Notes under the pieces: model-generated
Seen by the model: only the letters and a program-made list of their open reading frames with translations
What the model was told of the DNA's origin: nothing
The model's database searches: none
Assembly (NCBI GenBank): GCA_037693485.1
Contig: CM075354.1
Span: 157,257,501-157,321,500 of the forward strand
DNA length: 64,000 nucleotides
Reading direction: 5' to 3'
From: Kitagawia praeruptora
Taxonomy: Eukaryota > Streptophyta > Magnoliopsida > Apiales > Apiaceae
Shown: one piece after another, positions 1-11,340 of the stretch
How the letters are laid out: each line of letters starts with the position of its first letter
Numbering within the stretch: position 1 is the first letter of the stretch
Position numbers and translations under genes: made by a program

Positions 1-54
1 ACACTGCAAGTTTTCTTGAACCCCTTCCACGAATCACACTCCAGAACTTGAAAG

Positions 55-636
55 GTACGTTTTTATGTCTCTATTTCATGTTTTCACCATATAAATTGAT
101 CGGTATTATAGCTTGACTGTCCAACTCCCCGTGTTCTTCATTTTCCGATGTATGTAAGTACGTATGTATATCCGTTTGATCTTGTTTTTCTATTGTAGTC
201 TTCATGAGTAATGTTATCAGTTGTAATTAATTTTAAACTTACGAACCTCATTTTAACTCACCGGGCGCACCATAAGCCTAGGGCGCGCCCTAAGATCCCT
301 TCTTGCTCAAAAAACATATTAAGATCAATTAATAATTTTTTAGGACTCCTTCAATGCAGGGCGCGCCCTTAAAATGCACTTCGAATTCCATAAAATAACC
401 TTTCTTTAGACCACAACTGCTCTATGTAAACTCCATATAATAAACTTTTATTTACTCCTGTATATTTCTTTCTTGGGCGCGCCCTTAGTTTTTTTCTTTT
501 AATGTTGTAGCTGGAGGGCGCGCCGTCTCCTTTTCATCCATTTAAGGAATTCAACGTTCGTCTTGGAATTTATTCTCCGTTACCACCCCCTTGTCTCCTG
601 AACATTATAGGCTTCCTTTCTCGTTTATTTCTTCAG
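55..636 (+). other. Candidate first intron of the Tat-A antisense gene
   Basis: The donor is AAAG/GTACGT at 55 and the acceptor TTTATTTCTTCAG ends at 636, after a pyrimidine-rich tract. The matching position in Tat-B also has a donor (44970, GTAAGT on the minus strand) and an acceptor. The 582 bp contain four GGCGCGCC motifs and no long ORF. The choice of acceptor is uncertain (an alternative AG is at 609-610). Confidence 0.45.
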
Positions 637-1340
637 AAGACAAGGCGCGCCTTATTGAAGATTTTAACGAGGATAAAATGAGTTTCTCCAGTGAAGATTC
701 CTTTGATAATATCCCTCCCAGTGTCCAAATAGAAAACAAGAAAAACCTTCAACCTTTCCAAGAATCCCCACCTCCTGAAAAGAACTTAAACTTATCTCCT
801 TTAGATTCTTCAGGTAGTGACTTTAATCCCAATAGCCAAACTCCTACTGATACTCATTCTTCAGACACCTATTCCACCGAGGGCGCGCCGTCCACCTCGT
901 CCATTTCACCACTTTTAATTCTGAACCAACGTCCCCACCTCCCTCTCCTACCCCATTCGAACACTGGGAAGTTCTTGAAAAAGAGATTGACATTGATTGG
1001 GGTAGATATGATGAAATGTCTGAAAAGGAAAAGGATCAACTTAGAAAGAAACAGGGCAAATTAGCCTGTGTGAACATGTCTTCTACTGCCACAAATGATG
1101 AAGTAGAATGGGCCATGAAATACTATGGTCAAGAAGGACTCTGGCCCATTCCAAACTCTCATCATCGACCCCATATTTTCAATTATGGCAAAGATTTCAG
1201 AATTCAAAGAATGGTTCTAACCCCGAGACTTGTAGCCCTTGGTGTGGGCGCGCCTTTGCACCCATACCTAAGAGAAATCCTTGAGTGGTATGATTTAGCC
1301 CCAATTCAGCTTTCTCCCAACAGTTATAAACTTGTTTTAG

Positions 1341-2893
1341 TGTTATGCTAAATTCACGCAAGCGCACGTAGTCACAAGTAATACAATTAAAGTTCGTTCC
1401 ACAGAGATCTTGGTTAAGTTTTACTCAGAAAATATGTCTATGCAATAATGTATGGTTTTAATTCACTGCTAAGAAAAATAACAAATATGGTTTGATTAAC
1501 TAAATTAAACTAAGATGCGAATTATAAAACTAAGAATTAAACAATTAACGAGAATTAAAATCGGATTACTTATATGAGAATAAAACATGGAATCCTAGTT
1601 TCATCAGCTACTTCACTTAGAGTTGCAGCCTTTAATCACTATGTGCAATGGTTTTGATATCTGATCGGACAACACGAAACAAGTATACGCTACCTGTCAG
1701 CATACGCATACCAAACTAAACATACATCCACAAAAGAGATAGAAGATGAATAGACACCAATTATGCTTAGACCCTATATGTCTATAGAATTTGAAAACAT
1801 AACGGTTGAAGAACAAGTTATCCATAAAGATCACATAGGGCAGTATAAGTATTTTCATCTCACACTACAACCATATTGATAAACAATTATGAACCTATGC
1901 TAGCATGGCAAGTTCTAAATCTCAAGATCCACTTTCACTTCACAAGAGATTAACAAATTAGATGTTCGCGACGCATCTATCTATTAAGCATAACCATACG
2001 AGGATATCAATTATACACCACACACAAATCTTTAAGGCATGCAAACTACTAAGCTACATAGATAAATCCACTAGGATCCCATGACAACGATTAGCCCATA
2101 ATTGAACTGTTCATCGTCATGGGATTTGATGAAGACATGGTAATTAACAATATATAAAAGAAAGGAATAATGATATTAATAGGAAAAGAGTTGAGAAACA
2201 AATCTATGATTCAACGTATACAAAAGATGAAGTAGGTCGAGATCCGTGCTTGTCACCGAGCTTGAATCCTTTTCCACTTTTCTCCCTTGCAAAACTAACT
2301 TACAAAATAATAATGCTATGATATCTATTTTACAAGGCTAAGATGTGTTTATATAAGCCTACATATCTTGCCCAACAAGAAAATAACCTAAAAATACAAT
2401 TGGAAATAGGTTTGGGTGTCAACAATATAGCTAAAATTCGAAATAGGGCAAAAAGGGAATTTTTTCAGCAAAACTGCCGCACCAGCGCAGCCTGCGCTCC
2501 AAGCTGCGCAGCCTGCGCTCCTCCCCCTGTCCAGGTACTGTGCAGGCGCAGCCTGCGCTCTGTAGAGCGCTGCCAGCGCTCCTCTGGCTGGTGGTGGCTC
2601 GTTTTCTGCAGTTTTCTTCGTTTTTTCGTCCGTTTCCTTCCATTCCTTTTGCATTCACTTCCCGTCTCTTCGTGCCAATGTCTTGAACACTCTTGGTAAT
2701 TAATTTTAAGTCATCATTCTTCATTCCTTAGCATAATCAACTCCAAAATCAACGGAAAATTCACCCTTAATCGATATTTCTCCAAACCTACACAATCAAA
2801 CAAAACACATAAAAAATACCACAAACTTGAGTCCAAGTACACCAATTTAAGCCGATATGGAACGTTCCAAGTGGATATAAAATCCACTTATCA
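1341..2893 (-). repeat. 3' LTR of Athila-N (1553 bp)
   Basis: It starts TGTTATGCTAAATTC and ends CCACTTATCA. By eye I count six differences from the partner at 7612-9164, all transitions. On the minus strand a TATA box (TTATATAAA) lies near 2348-2356. A G/C-rich block at 2480-2582 repeats GCGCAGCCTGCGCTC. The 118-codon plus-strand ORF at 2343-2699 is present in both LTRs and is not taken as a gene. Confidence 0.95.
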
Positions 2894-2906
2894 CACCCCC
2901 AAACTT
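2894..2906 (-). promoter_or_regulatory. Polypurine tract of Athila-N
   Basis: The minus strand reads AAGTTTGGGGGTG directly next to the 3' LTR, in the position and form usual for plus-strand priming in Athila elements. Confidence 0.8.
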
Positions 2907-4787
2907 AAACCGATGCTTGTCCTCAAGCATAAACAATTACAACTAGCTAACTAACTAACTAGTACCACTTCCGTAGGTGATCACGGTTGCATTTGGCATA
3001 TGCAACAAGCCCTTTAAACCCCTAGGCAGCCCTAGTGGACGAGTAAGGTCTCGTGAGGGCCTATAGAGAATGTACCCACAAAATCCATTTAACCTAATGC
3101 AATGCAATGCATGAATGCAACTAATATGAAAATGCAATTAATATCCTACCATACCTTCAATTCCTCTCATGCCATATCAACTTAAGAATCAAAGTAAATA
3201 CGCAATGTCTTGGTGTCAAAAGTGCAAGTATTCACATAGTCTACTCAATGACATGCATAAGTTCTCACAAGCCCATGTCAAGTGTAAGAATAAGTTAGTA
3301 AACATGCTAAACCTACAAGAGTACATCTTTGAGATAACACTCGGGATCTCATACGCAAGAACAAGCAAACACTCACAATCCACTCACAAAAGAATATTCA
3401 CTCAAGAACAAGGGTAAGTGTATCACTCAATTCCAACAAAATCATAAACATGCTTGACATTTGGTATCAATCTAACTCTTAACACAACATACATCAATGA
3501 CGATAATCAAAAGGTCTTAAATTGGGTTGTAACGGGGCTAGGGACAAGGTATGTCAAATAAGCCAAAACAGGTGAAGTGTCAAAAGCTAGTAAGTACCAT
3601 AATACATCATACACAACACCATATTCTTCCCCACATAATTTTTACTAAAACAACACTCAACTAGTCGACTGAAATAGGATCGTAACAAACACAAACATGC
3701 TCTCATAATATAAATTTTTTTTTTCTTTTTTTTTCTTTTTTTTTCGAGAGCTAAATATAACACAAACAATAATATAAACAATAACAATGATCCCATGAAT
3801 TTATTACATATGCCGACTATCAAGTAAATAACCAAACCCAATTTTCAATATTTCCCCCAAAAGTACGACCAACAATAAACCCCTCCTTGCACACCTTATT
3901 ACTCCCTTAAGCACTCTACTAGCCTTTGACAATGTGGGTTCAATTTAATGTAAGGCCAATACAAGAAAAAGGTCTCGGCAAGTAATGTGGTATGTAACAC
4001 AAACAATAGGATTAAGCTCAACGGGTTAACTAATTGATCATGTAAACATGGTATGGTAATATGGGAAAATATGCGGTTATTCCTAAATGCCTTTATCATT
4101 TTAATCGTCAAATAATGTCATGCGTTTCAAGAAAGACCTCAAACAACTGCTAGCAATGCAAACAATCCGTGGACACTCAAGCAAACGAATAAATTGCAAC
4201 AGATATGCAATATGCAATAAGGCTCAAAATCTCACTTGGTGGAAAAACATACTCAATCCCAAGCAAAAATCTCTCTAACGCACCTACTTGTATTCAAAGC
4301 ATGTAAACTAAATCATCTTGCACATATTCATGTCCTTCTAATTACTTACACATTCAAAAAGTCTACTAGCTTCAACTTACTAGTGTATGTGTGTGCACAA
4401 GAACAAAGCATATCACTTCTCAAACAAAAGCGTCAACAACACCAAATTCCTATCAAGCATGGGTGCAAATGCAACTATTATGAACTCACACGGTATACAA
4501 ACATAAAAACAAAATGTCCTATATGAAACAAACGTAGATAACACGAACAAAAATGCATAATTTACTACTACTAATATGCAAAGCATGAAATCCTACATGA
4601 ACAAATAATACAACAACATCTACTAATCCCTCAAACCACCCCCAGACTTAAAATATTCAATGTCCGCATTGAATGGAAGTAAATACAAAGGATAGTAGGA
4701 AACATACCTAAAAATACCGAAACACATGGGTTGCCTCCCACGAAGCGCTGTCGTTAACGTCATTTAGCCGGGCAAATATGATTCAAA
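2907..4787 (-). other. Non-coding 3' internal region of Athila-N
   Basis: About 1.9 kb without a credible ORF on either strand. It is A-rich on the plus strand and has a CTTTTTTTT-type pyrimidine run at about 3717-3745. It occupies the place where an autonomous Athila element would have RT, integrase and an envelope-like ORF. Confidence 0.7.
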
Positions 4788-7472
4788 TCATGGTGGCTTG
4801 AAGATCGCATTTGACTTGTCCTTAGCAGAAGGACCATTCACCCATCGGTTGACAACCTTCTTGCTATCTTCCCACATCTTTCCTAAACCAAACTTCTCTT
4901 TGCCTCTTCCTCTAATTAACTTTTTCTTTTTCTTCTTCACACCTCTAAGGTGTTTATGCTTCACAGTTGATTGATACGAACACTCCTCTACCTCATCATC
5001 CATGCTCCACCTTCTTAACACATTATCGTGACCCTCTTCAAAAATTACCAACTCATCATTCAGAAGGACATACTTCAAATGAGATGGAAGTTTTCCGAGC
5101 TTGACATTCGAAAGATCTCGAACAGAAGAACTGTCAATGGAATCACTGATAGGATGCTTTAGCACGCGCATATTCGATTTTTCGCTCAACAATTGATCCA
5201 ACTTCTTTTTCTGACCCGTATCAACTATATCCACACTAAAACACTCTTCATCCTCTGTTGGAAATTTCATGGCCTTGAACACATTAAAGGTGACACTCTG
5301 ATCTTGCACCCTCATTGTAAGCTCTCCTTTTTGCACATCAATCAAATTCTTTCCTGTAGCCAAGAACGGTCTTCCCAAGATTATGGGAATCTTCTTATCT
5401 TCTTCGAAATCCAAGATCACAAAATCAGCTGGGAAGATAAGCTTATCAACCTTCACCAAAACGTCCTCTACTATGCCTCTAGGATATGTGATAGATCGAT
5501 CAGCCAATTGTAAAGAGATGTTAGTTGGTTTCGGCTCCGGTAGACCAAGTTGCTTGAAAACAGACAAGGACATAAGATTAATGCTAGCTCCCAAATCACA
5601 TAAACACTTGTTGAAAGAAAGGTTGCCAATAGTGCATGGAATAGTGAAACTTCCCGGATCTTTCAGTTTAGGAGGCAATTTCTGTTGCAGAATAGCACTA
5701 CACTCTTCCGTTAAGGCAACGGTCTCTAATGCATCGAGCTTCAACTTACGCAAGAGAATACCCTTCATGAACTTGGCATAGCTCGGCATCTCTTCAAGAG
5801 CTTCCGCAAAAGGTATGTTGATGTGCAACTTCTTGAACACTTCTAAGAACCTCGCAAATTTGTTATCCAACTTCTGCTTCTGGAGTCTTCTAGGATATGG
5901 AGGAGGAGGGTAGATCTGATTATTCTTCGTAGACAACTCCGGAGAAGCCTTCTCAACAGATTCGTTGCTCTTCTCTTCTTCACCTTCAAGCTGATCAGCT
6001 TCCAAGTCAGATTTCTCAATTTCAGGCATTGCAGATTTTTCCACTTGCTGATTCTGCACTTCTCCATCCTCATTAGTGGCTGATTTAGGTCCCGATGTGA
6101 CCCTTCCTGATCTCAAAGTTACGGCCTTCACCTGCTCCTTGAAGTCCCTCCTACCTGGATTTGCTTCCGTGTCACTAGGAAGAGTTCCTTGTGGCCTACT
6201 ACCCAAGGCACTTGCAATCTGTCCTATCTGAGTTTCCAAGAGCTTTTGACCAGCTTGTAGATTCTTCAATGCTATCCACATCTCATCAGATTTATCATTA
6301 GATGATTGCCCCACCTGAGTCTGAGGTTGTTGCTGCTGAAATCCTGGGGGTTGATACGGTGCCCTATAAGGTTGTTGATAGCCCTGATTATACGGCTTCG
6401 CTTGCTGATAAGATTGTTGAGTATTCTGATTGTTGCTCCAGCTGAAGTTAGGATGATTCCTATTATTAGGATGATAAGTGGCTGGAACTGGTGCAGCAGG
6501 TCTCTGGAAATTACTCACGAACTGTGCTGATTCAGAAGAGATAGCACATTGACTCGTCTCATGTGCGCCCGCACATAACTCACAAACACTAGCCACCTGC
6601 TGAACTCCATAATTAGCAAGAGAATCCACTTTCATAGCAAGAGCTTTCAACTGAGCCGTAATCATTGAAGCTGTATCTACTTCCAAAACTCCTGCTACCT
6701 TGCCTTGAGAAAGTCTCTGGGTTGGATTCTGATATTCATTAGCAGCCATCATCTCAATAAGTTCATAAGCTTCATCATAGCTCTTTGCCCACAGAGCTCC
6801 ACCTGATGCTGCATCTAGCAAGGGCCTAGACTGTGCTCCCAACCCATTGTAGAACCCATTAATAACCATCCAATCAGGCATGCCATGATGAGGACACTTC
6901 CTTAGCATCTCCTTGTAGCGTTCCCAAGCCTCACACAAGGTCTCGCCAGATTGCTGTTGGAATTGAGTCAACTGGTTCCTTATTGCTGCAGTTTTCGCCA
7001 TAGGAAAGAATTTTGTAAGGAACTTCTGAGCAAGATCTTCCCATGTAGTAATGGAACCAGGTGGTAAAGAGTGTAGCCAGCTTTTAGCCTTATCCCTCAG
7101 AGAGAATGGGAAAAGCCTCAACCTGATAGCATCATCCGTCACACCATTACACTTGAAAGTGTCGCAGATTTCAATAAAGTCCCTTACATGCATGTTTGGA
7201 TCCTCTGTAGTAGCTCCCCCAAACTGGACTGAATTCTGCACCATCTGAATTGTGCCCGGCTTGATCTCAAAGTTGTTCGCTGCAATAGCTGGCCTAACAA
7301 TGCTCGATTGAATGTCATTGAGTTTCGGCTGAGAATAGTCCTTCAAAGCCTTAGCTGCTGCTGCATCTGCCATTGCTACTGTAGTTTCAGTCTCCTCTTC
7401 CTTATTCTCTAAATTCTCTACAAGATCGTCTTCTGCCAGTCTTAGTAAACGAGCTTGCGAACGTGTTTGCAT
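4788..7472 (-). CDS. Gag-protease polyprotein of Athila-N (894 codons)
   Basis: The first ATG of the open frame lies 115 bases inside the primer site. The capsid-type gag domain lies around residues 90-210 (LFPFSLRDKAKSWLHSLPPG). A glutamine/proline-rich stretch and a CX2CX3HX4C knuckle (CELCAGAHETSQC, near residue 298) follow. The protease has the Athila signature CDLGASINLM near residue 640 and IILGRPFLATG after it. The frame then keeps a short piece of the protease-RT linker (LPSHLKY) but has no RT. It ends in a basic tail with KKKKKK. The frame is intact, so it may still be translated. In the family Gag forms the particle and the protease matures it. Confidence 0.85.
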   Translation of the reverse strand: MQTRSQARLLRLAEDDLVENLENKEEETETTVAMADAAAAKALKDYSQPKLNDIQSSIVRPAIAANNFEIKPGTIQMVQNSVQFGGATTEDPNMHVRDFIEICDTFKCNGVTDDAIRLRLFPFSLRDKAKSWLHSLPPGSITTWEDLAQKFLTKFFPMAKTAAIRNQLTQFQQQSGETLCEAWERYKEMLRKCPHHGMPDWMVINGFYNGLGAQSRPLLDAASGGALWAKSYDEAYELIEMMAANEYQNPTQRLSQGKVAGVLEVDTASMITAQLKALAMKVDSLANYGVQQVASVCELCAGAHETSQCAISSESAQFVSNFQRPAAPVPATYHPNNRNHPNFSWSNNQNTQQSYQQAKPYNQGYQQPYRAPYQPPGFQQQQPQTQVGQSSNDKSDEMWIALKNLQAGQKLLETQIGQIASALGSRPQGTLPSDTEANPGRRDFKEQVKAVTLRSGRVTSGPKSATNEDGEVQNQQVEKSAMPEIEKSDLEADQLEGEEEKSNESVEKASPELSTKNNQIYPPPPYPRRLQKQKLDNKFARFLEVFKKLHINIPFAEALEEMPSYAKFMKGILLRKLKLDALETVALTEECSAILQQKLPPKLKDPGSFTIPCTIGNLSFNKCLCDLGASINLMSLSVFKQLGLPEPKPTNISLQLADRSITYPRGIVEDVLVKVDKLIFPADFVILDFEEDKKIPIILGRPFLATGKNLIDVQKGELTMRVQDQSVTFNVFKAMKFPTEDEECFSVDIVDTGQKKKLDQLLSEKSNMRVLKHPISDSIDSSSVRDLSNVKLGKLPSHLKYVLLNDELVIFEEGHDNVLRRWSMDDEVEECSYQSTVKHKHLRGVKKKKKKLIRGRGKEKFGLGKMWEDSKKVVNRWVNGPSAKDKSNAIFKPP

Positions 7473-7587
7473 ACAAACTCAAGTACCTGAAACACCACGA
7501 AACAAATAAACTAAGTAAGCATCCGAGTCAGTGAACGCTAACGACCACTATTGACAAACACATAAACTGAAATAAAAACACCGATGA

Positions 7588-7605
7588 TCCCCGGCAGCGG
7601 CGCCA
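7588..7605 (-). promoter_or_regulatory. Primer-binding site of Athila-N
   Basis: The minus strand reads TGGCGCCGCTGCCGGGGA six bases inside the LTR. It corresponds to the tRNA-Asp-type primer site of Athila elements with one mismatch (GCTGCC for GTTGCC). Confidence 0.8.
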
Positions 7606-7611
7606 AAAACT

Positions 7612-9164
7612 TGTTATGCTAAATTCACGCAAGCGCACGTAGTCACAAGTAATACAATTAAAGTTCGTTCCACAGAGATCTTGGTTAAGTTTTACTCAGA
7701 AAATATGTCTATGCAATAATGTATGGTTTTAATTCACTGCTAAGAAAAATAACAAATATGGTTTGATTAACTAAATTAAACTAAGATGCGAATTATAAAA
7801 CTAAGAATTAAACAATTAACGAGAATTAAAATCGGATTACTTATATGAGAATAAAACATGGAATCCTAGTTTCATCAGCTACTTCACTTAGAGTTGCAGC
7901 CTTTAATCACTATGTGCAATGGTTTTGATATCTGATCGGACAACACGAAACAAGTATACGCTACCTGTCAGCATACGCATACCAAACTAAACATACATCC
8001 ATAAAAGAGATAGAAGATGAATAGACACCAATTATGCTTAGACCCTATATGTCTATAGAATTTGAAAACATAACGGTTGAAGAACAAGTTATCCATAAAG
8101 ATCACATAGGGCAGTATAAGTATTTTCATCTCACACTACAACCATATTGATAAACAATTATGAACCTATGCTAGCATGGCAAGTTCTAAATCTCAAGATC
8201 CACTTTCACTTCACAAGAGATTAACAAATTAGATGTTCGCGACACATCTATCTATTAAGCATAACCATACGAGGATATCAATTATACACCACACACAAAT
8301 CTTTAAGGCATGCAAACTACTAAGCTACATAGATAAATCCACTAGGATCCCATGACAACGATTAGCCCATAATTGAACTGTTCATCGTCATGGGATTTGA
8401 TGAAGACATGGTAATTAACAATATATAAAAGAAAGGAATAATGATATTAATAGGAAAAGAGTTGAGAAACAAATCTATGATTCAACGTATACAAAAGATG
8501 AAGTAGGTCGAGATCCGTGCTTGTCACCGAGCTTGAATCCTTTTCCACTTTTCTCCCTTGCAAAACTAACTTACAAAATAATAATGCTATGATATCTATT
8601 TTACAAGGCTAAGATGTGTTTATATAAGCCTACATATCTTGCCCAACAAGAAAATAACCTAAAAATACAATTGGAAATAGGTTTGGGTGTCAACAATATA
8701 GCTAAAATTCGAAATAGGGCAAAAAGGGAATTTTTTCAGCAAAACTGCCGCACCAGCGCAGCCTGCGCTCCAAGCTACGCAGCCTGCGCTCCTCCCCCTG
8801 TCCAGGTACTGTGCAGGCGCAGCCTGCGCTCTGTAGAGCGCTGCCAGCGCTCCTCTGGCTGGTGGTGGCTCATTTTCTGCAGTTTTCTTCATTTTTTCGT
8901 CCGTTTCCTTCCATTCCTTTTGCATTCACTTCCCGTCTCTTCGTGCCAATGTCTTGAACACTCTTGGTAATTAATTTTAAGTCATCATTCTTCATTCCTT
9001 AGCATAATCAACTCCAAAATCAACGAAAAATTCACCCTTAATCGATATTTCTCCAAACCTACACAATCAAACAAAACACATAAAAAATACCACAAACTTG
9101 AGTCCAAGTACACCAATTTAAGCCGATATGGAACGTTCCAAGTGGATATAAAATCCACTTATCA
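7612..9164 (-). repeat. 5' LTR of Athila-N (1553 bp)
   Basis: Same length and termini as the left copy. It differs at roughly six sites, each C-to-T or G-to-A relative to the left LTR. As the 5' LTR of a minus-strand element it would supply the promoter; the minus-strand TATATAA box lies near 8619-8627. Confidence 0.95.
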
Positions 9165-9403
9165 TTTAGGCTTACTCATTCTTTACCATGACTTGGGTTT
9201 CGAGGCACCCTCTATGCCAGAAATCAGCTACTTCTTTAGCATCCGCCAATCAAATATGGGATATTATTATCTGGTAATCAACAAACCTCACAACAACAAG
9301 GGCTTTTCTGAAGAAAGAATTAGCCATATTAAACGATGGAAAGAACCTTTTTTCTTTGTCTGGGATATTCCTCGAGTTCGACTCCAGTTTAACACAAATC
9401 CTC

Positions 9404-9494
9404 GTAAGTGAGGGCGCGCCCTACACTCTTATTTCCAAAAATTTCCTTCTCTTTTTGTTTTTAAACTTTTATTAATTCCTTTAAACTAAAACAG
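9404..9494 (+). other. Intron in the Tat-A antisense gene
   Basis: The donor is CTC/GTAAGT and the acceptor is AAACTAAAACAG at 9483-9494. The exon before ends with one base of a codon and the next exon supplies two, so the frame continues into KRVQKDLQDAALHRAK. Unspliced, the frame stops at 9411. Confidence 0.7.
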
Positions 9495-9734
9495 ATAAAA
9501 GAGTCCAAAAAGATCTTCAGGACGCAGCCCTTCATCGGGCCAAAGCCGTCCTCAAAGTTGCAGCAGAGAAATTCAACCTCCAAACTCTAATCACCAAAGA
9601 AAACTTAAAAAGAATTAGAATTCTGTCAGATAGAGTCGACCATATTTGTAAATTTAAAAGATTCAAAAATGGCATTGCCGTTCCATCATCTTCATCTAGT
9701 GATAGCGAAAGTGAAAACTCTGATACTGATGAAG

Positions 9735-9873
9735 GTACAAAATTATAATGTAGGGCGCGCCCTAACATAATAGTGTATCATTATTTGCCTGATATGTTTC
9801 TCTTCGCTATTTGCTTAAAAACTTCCTCCACCTAAGGCGGGAACTAATCATTTTTTTTCTTGTTTTTACATAG
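9735..9873 (+). other. Intron in the Tat-A antisense gene
   Basis: The donor is GAAG/GTACAA. The acceptor, TTTTTACATAG, follows a run of T. Joining puts codon GAA before ATGGCTCCTAAG and keeps the frame. An intron at the equivalent place, also with phase 1 and also followed by an ATG, is present in Tat-B (43106-43211). Confidence 0.7.
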
Positions 9874-11340
9874 AAATGGCTCCTAAGATTCTTCGCGGCT
9901 TCGGTGCTGCCAAGAAAAACAACAGGTTACAACACGAAGACAAGACTGATACTTCTGATTCCAGGGGAATTCCCATACAGCAACAACAGCCTTCCCCAGT
10001 AATTCCACCCTCTTCTGGATCCTCAAAAAGGAATGCTGAGATCCAAGAACCTCTTATGAACAAAGGCAAAAGACAGAGAACCGAGGGCGCGCCCTCTTAT
10101 GTCGAAACCATTATTGGGCCGGTTGCTGCCTCACTTGTCACTGAAAAAGAGATTGATCTTTGGCAAAACATGAATACCGATGATGAAACGAATTCCATGA
10201 TTAAAGCTTCAGCCTAACTCCTAGTTCAATCTCTAGGGCGCGCCCAGAGAGTGCACAAAGAGAAACTTCATATAAACAAACTTGAGGCGGAGAACAAGAA
10301 GTTTTCCAAAATGGTTATCGAAACTGATAACAAGTGGAAGAAGGAATGTGATGCCAAGGATGCCACCATTGCTACTCTATGGTCGGATCTTCAAAAATCC
10401 CTTGACTATGGCAAATATCTTTGTGATCAAGTTGAAAGATTGAAGAAGGAAAGAGAGGAATTCCGAAAGCAACAAAGTACTCTTGAAATTGAGAAAGCTG
10501 CGTTGAAAGAACAGAGGGAAACCATTGAGGATGAGAACTTTGAGAAGGGATTCAACTTCTATCTTATTGGTTTCCTAGCCAATGACCCTGATTACAACTG
10601 GGAAAAATTTGGTCCTGATGCTGCTGAGGATGTGGCTAAGTTCAAAGTTGACCAAGCAGTAGCTATCAAGGCCAAAAGAGTCGAGTTAGGATTAGAGGAT
10701 CCTCCTAAGGACGCGCCTTCCACAGAGAATATCCTTTCAACTCAAAACATCCAGACCTCTCCTCCTGCAGCTATCCCTACTCAAGGTTCACCTCCCGCAG
10801 ACATATCTCCTCTTACCACTGTTCGCCCTAATGATGCTCAGGGCGCGCCTTCTTCTTCTCCTAAGAACGCGCCCTAGGATTCCATTTCAATATTTGTTTT
10901 CTAACTTTTGAATTCTTAAGGTACGGGTCCTTTGTAAAACCCTGCAAGTTGTAATTCCTAACTTTAATGTCCTTTGAACTTTAATATGCTTATTACTTAT
11001 CCATGCTTTTACTCTTCTTGTTAAATTCTTCCAATAAGGGCGCGCCCTTCGCGGGAGCGCGACCTTTTCTTCATAATTTCATTTAAGAAAATGTCTTTAA
11101 CTTTAATAGAAAAACACCATAAAAAATCCACATATAAGTTGAGGGCGCGCCCTAAGGCATTACCCTTTTCAGAATTCCTTTAACTTGTCAAAATTTGCTT
11201 ATAATTACGCAGAACTTCAGAGGGCGCGCCCTGAGACATGGGACACAACCTCTTGTACTTCAATCAAAAAATATTCAAAAAACTTGAAAAAATGTCTTGA
11301 TATACTTCATTAATCTTCAAACAAATTTTTTATTAAATTC

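Larger units (their letters stand above)
1341..9164 (-). mobile_element. Athila-N: non-autonomous Athila-like LTR retrotransposon, gag-protease only
   Basis: Two 1553-bp LTRs (1341-2893, 7612-9164) flank an internal region with one long minus-strand ORF. The target duplication is TTTAG (1336-1340 and 9165-9169). The primer site matches the tRNA-Asp type known for Athila elements. RT, RNase H and integrase are absent, so movement would need enzymes from a related element. The element splits the antisense gene of Tat-A. Confidence 0.95.
678..10877 (+). pseudogene. Antisense gene of Tat-A (spliced; split by Athila-N)
   Basis: Plus-strand gene opposite to gag-pol. A possible leader exon ends at 54 with donor GTACGT, and an acceptor lies at 635-636. 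The first ATG in frame is 678. A frameshift occurs near 925; the open frame then runs to 1340, is interrupted by Athila-N, and resumes at 9165. Donor GTAAGT at 9404 and acceptor CAG ending 9494 join in frame, as do donor GTACAA at 9735 and acceptor ending 9873. The last exon runs to 10877 with one TAA at 10215-10217. The middle part (LGVGAPLHPYLREILEWY, then YHDLGF) matches the Tat-B antisense ORF and resembles the plant 'putative gypsy-type transposon' domain (Transposase_28-like). The last exon is a coiled coil ending with a motif like PDYNWEKFGP. The function is unknown. Confidence 0.75.

Noticed and set aside
1..600. 3' LTR of Tat-A near the left edge
   Set aside because: No polypurine tract and no match to 18741-19716 is visible; the sequence looks like the leader and first intron of the antisense gene.
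2343..2699. Plus-strand ORF of 118 codons in the Athila-N LTR (also at 8614-8970)
   Set aside because: It lies in the LTR, is present twice only because LTRs are duplicated, and its cysteine-rich part comes from the GCGCAGCCTGCGC repeats.
5193..5781. Plus-strand ORFs opposite the Athila-N gag-protease
   Set aside because: They are shadows of the 894-codon minus-strand frame and show no domain.
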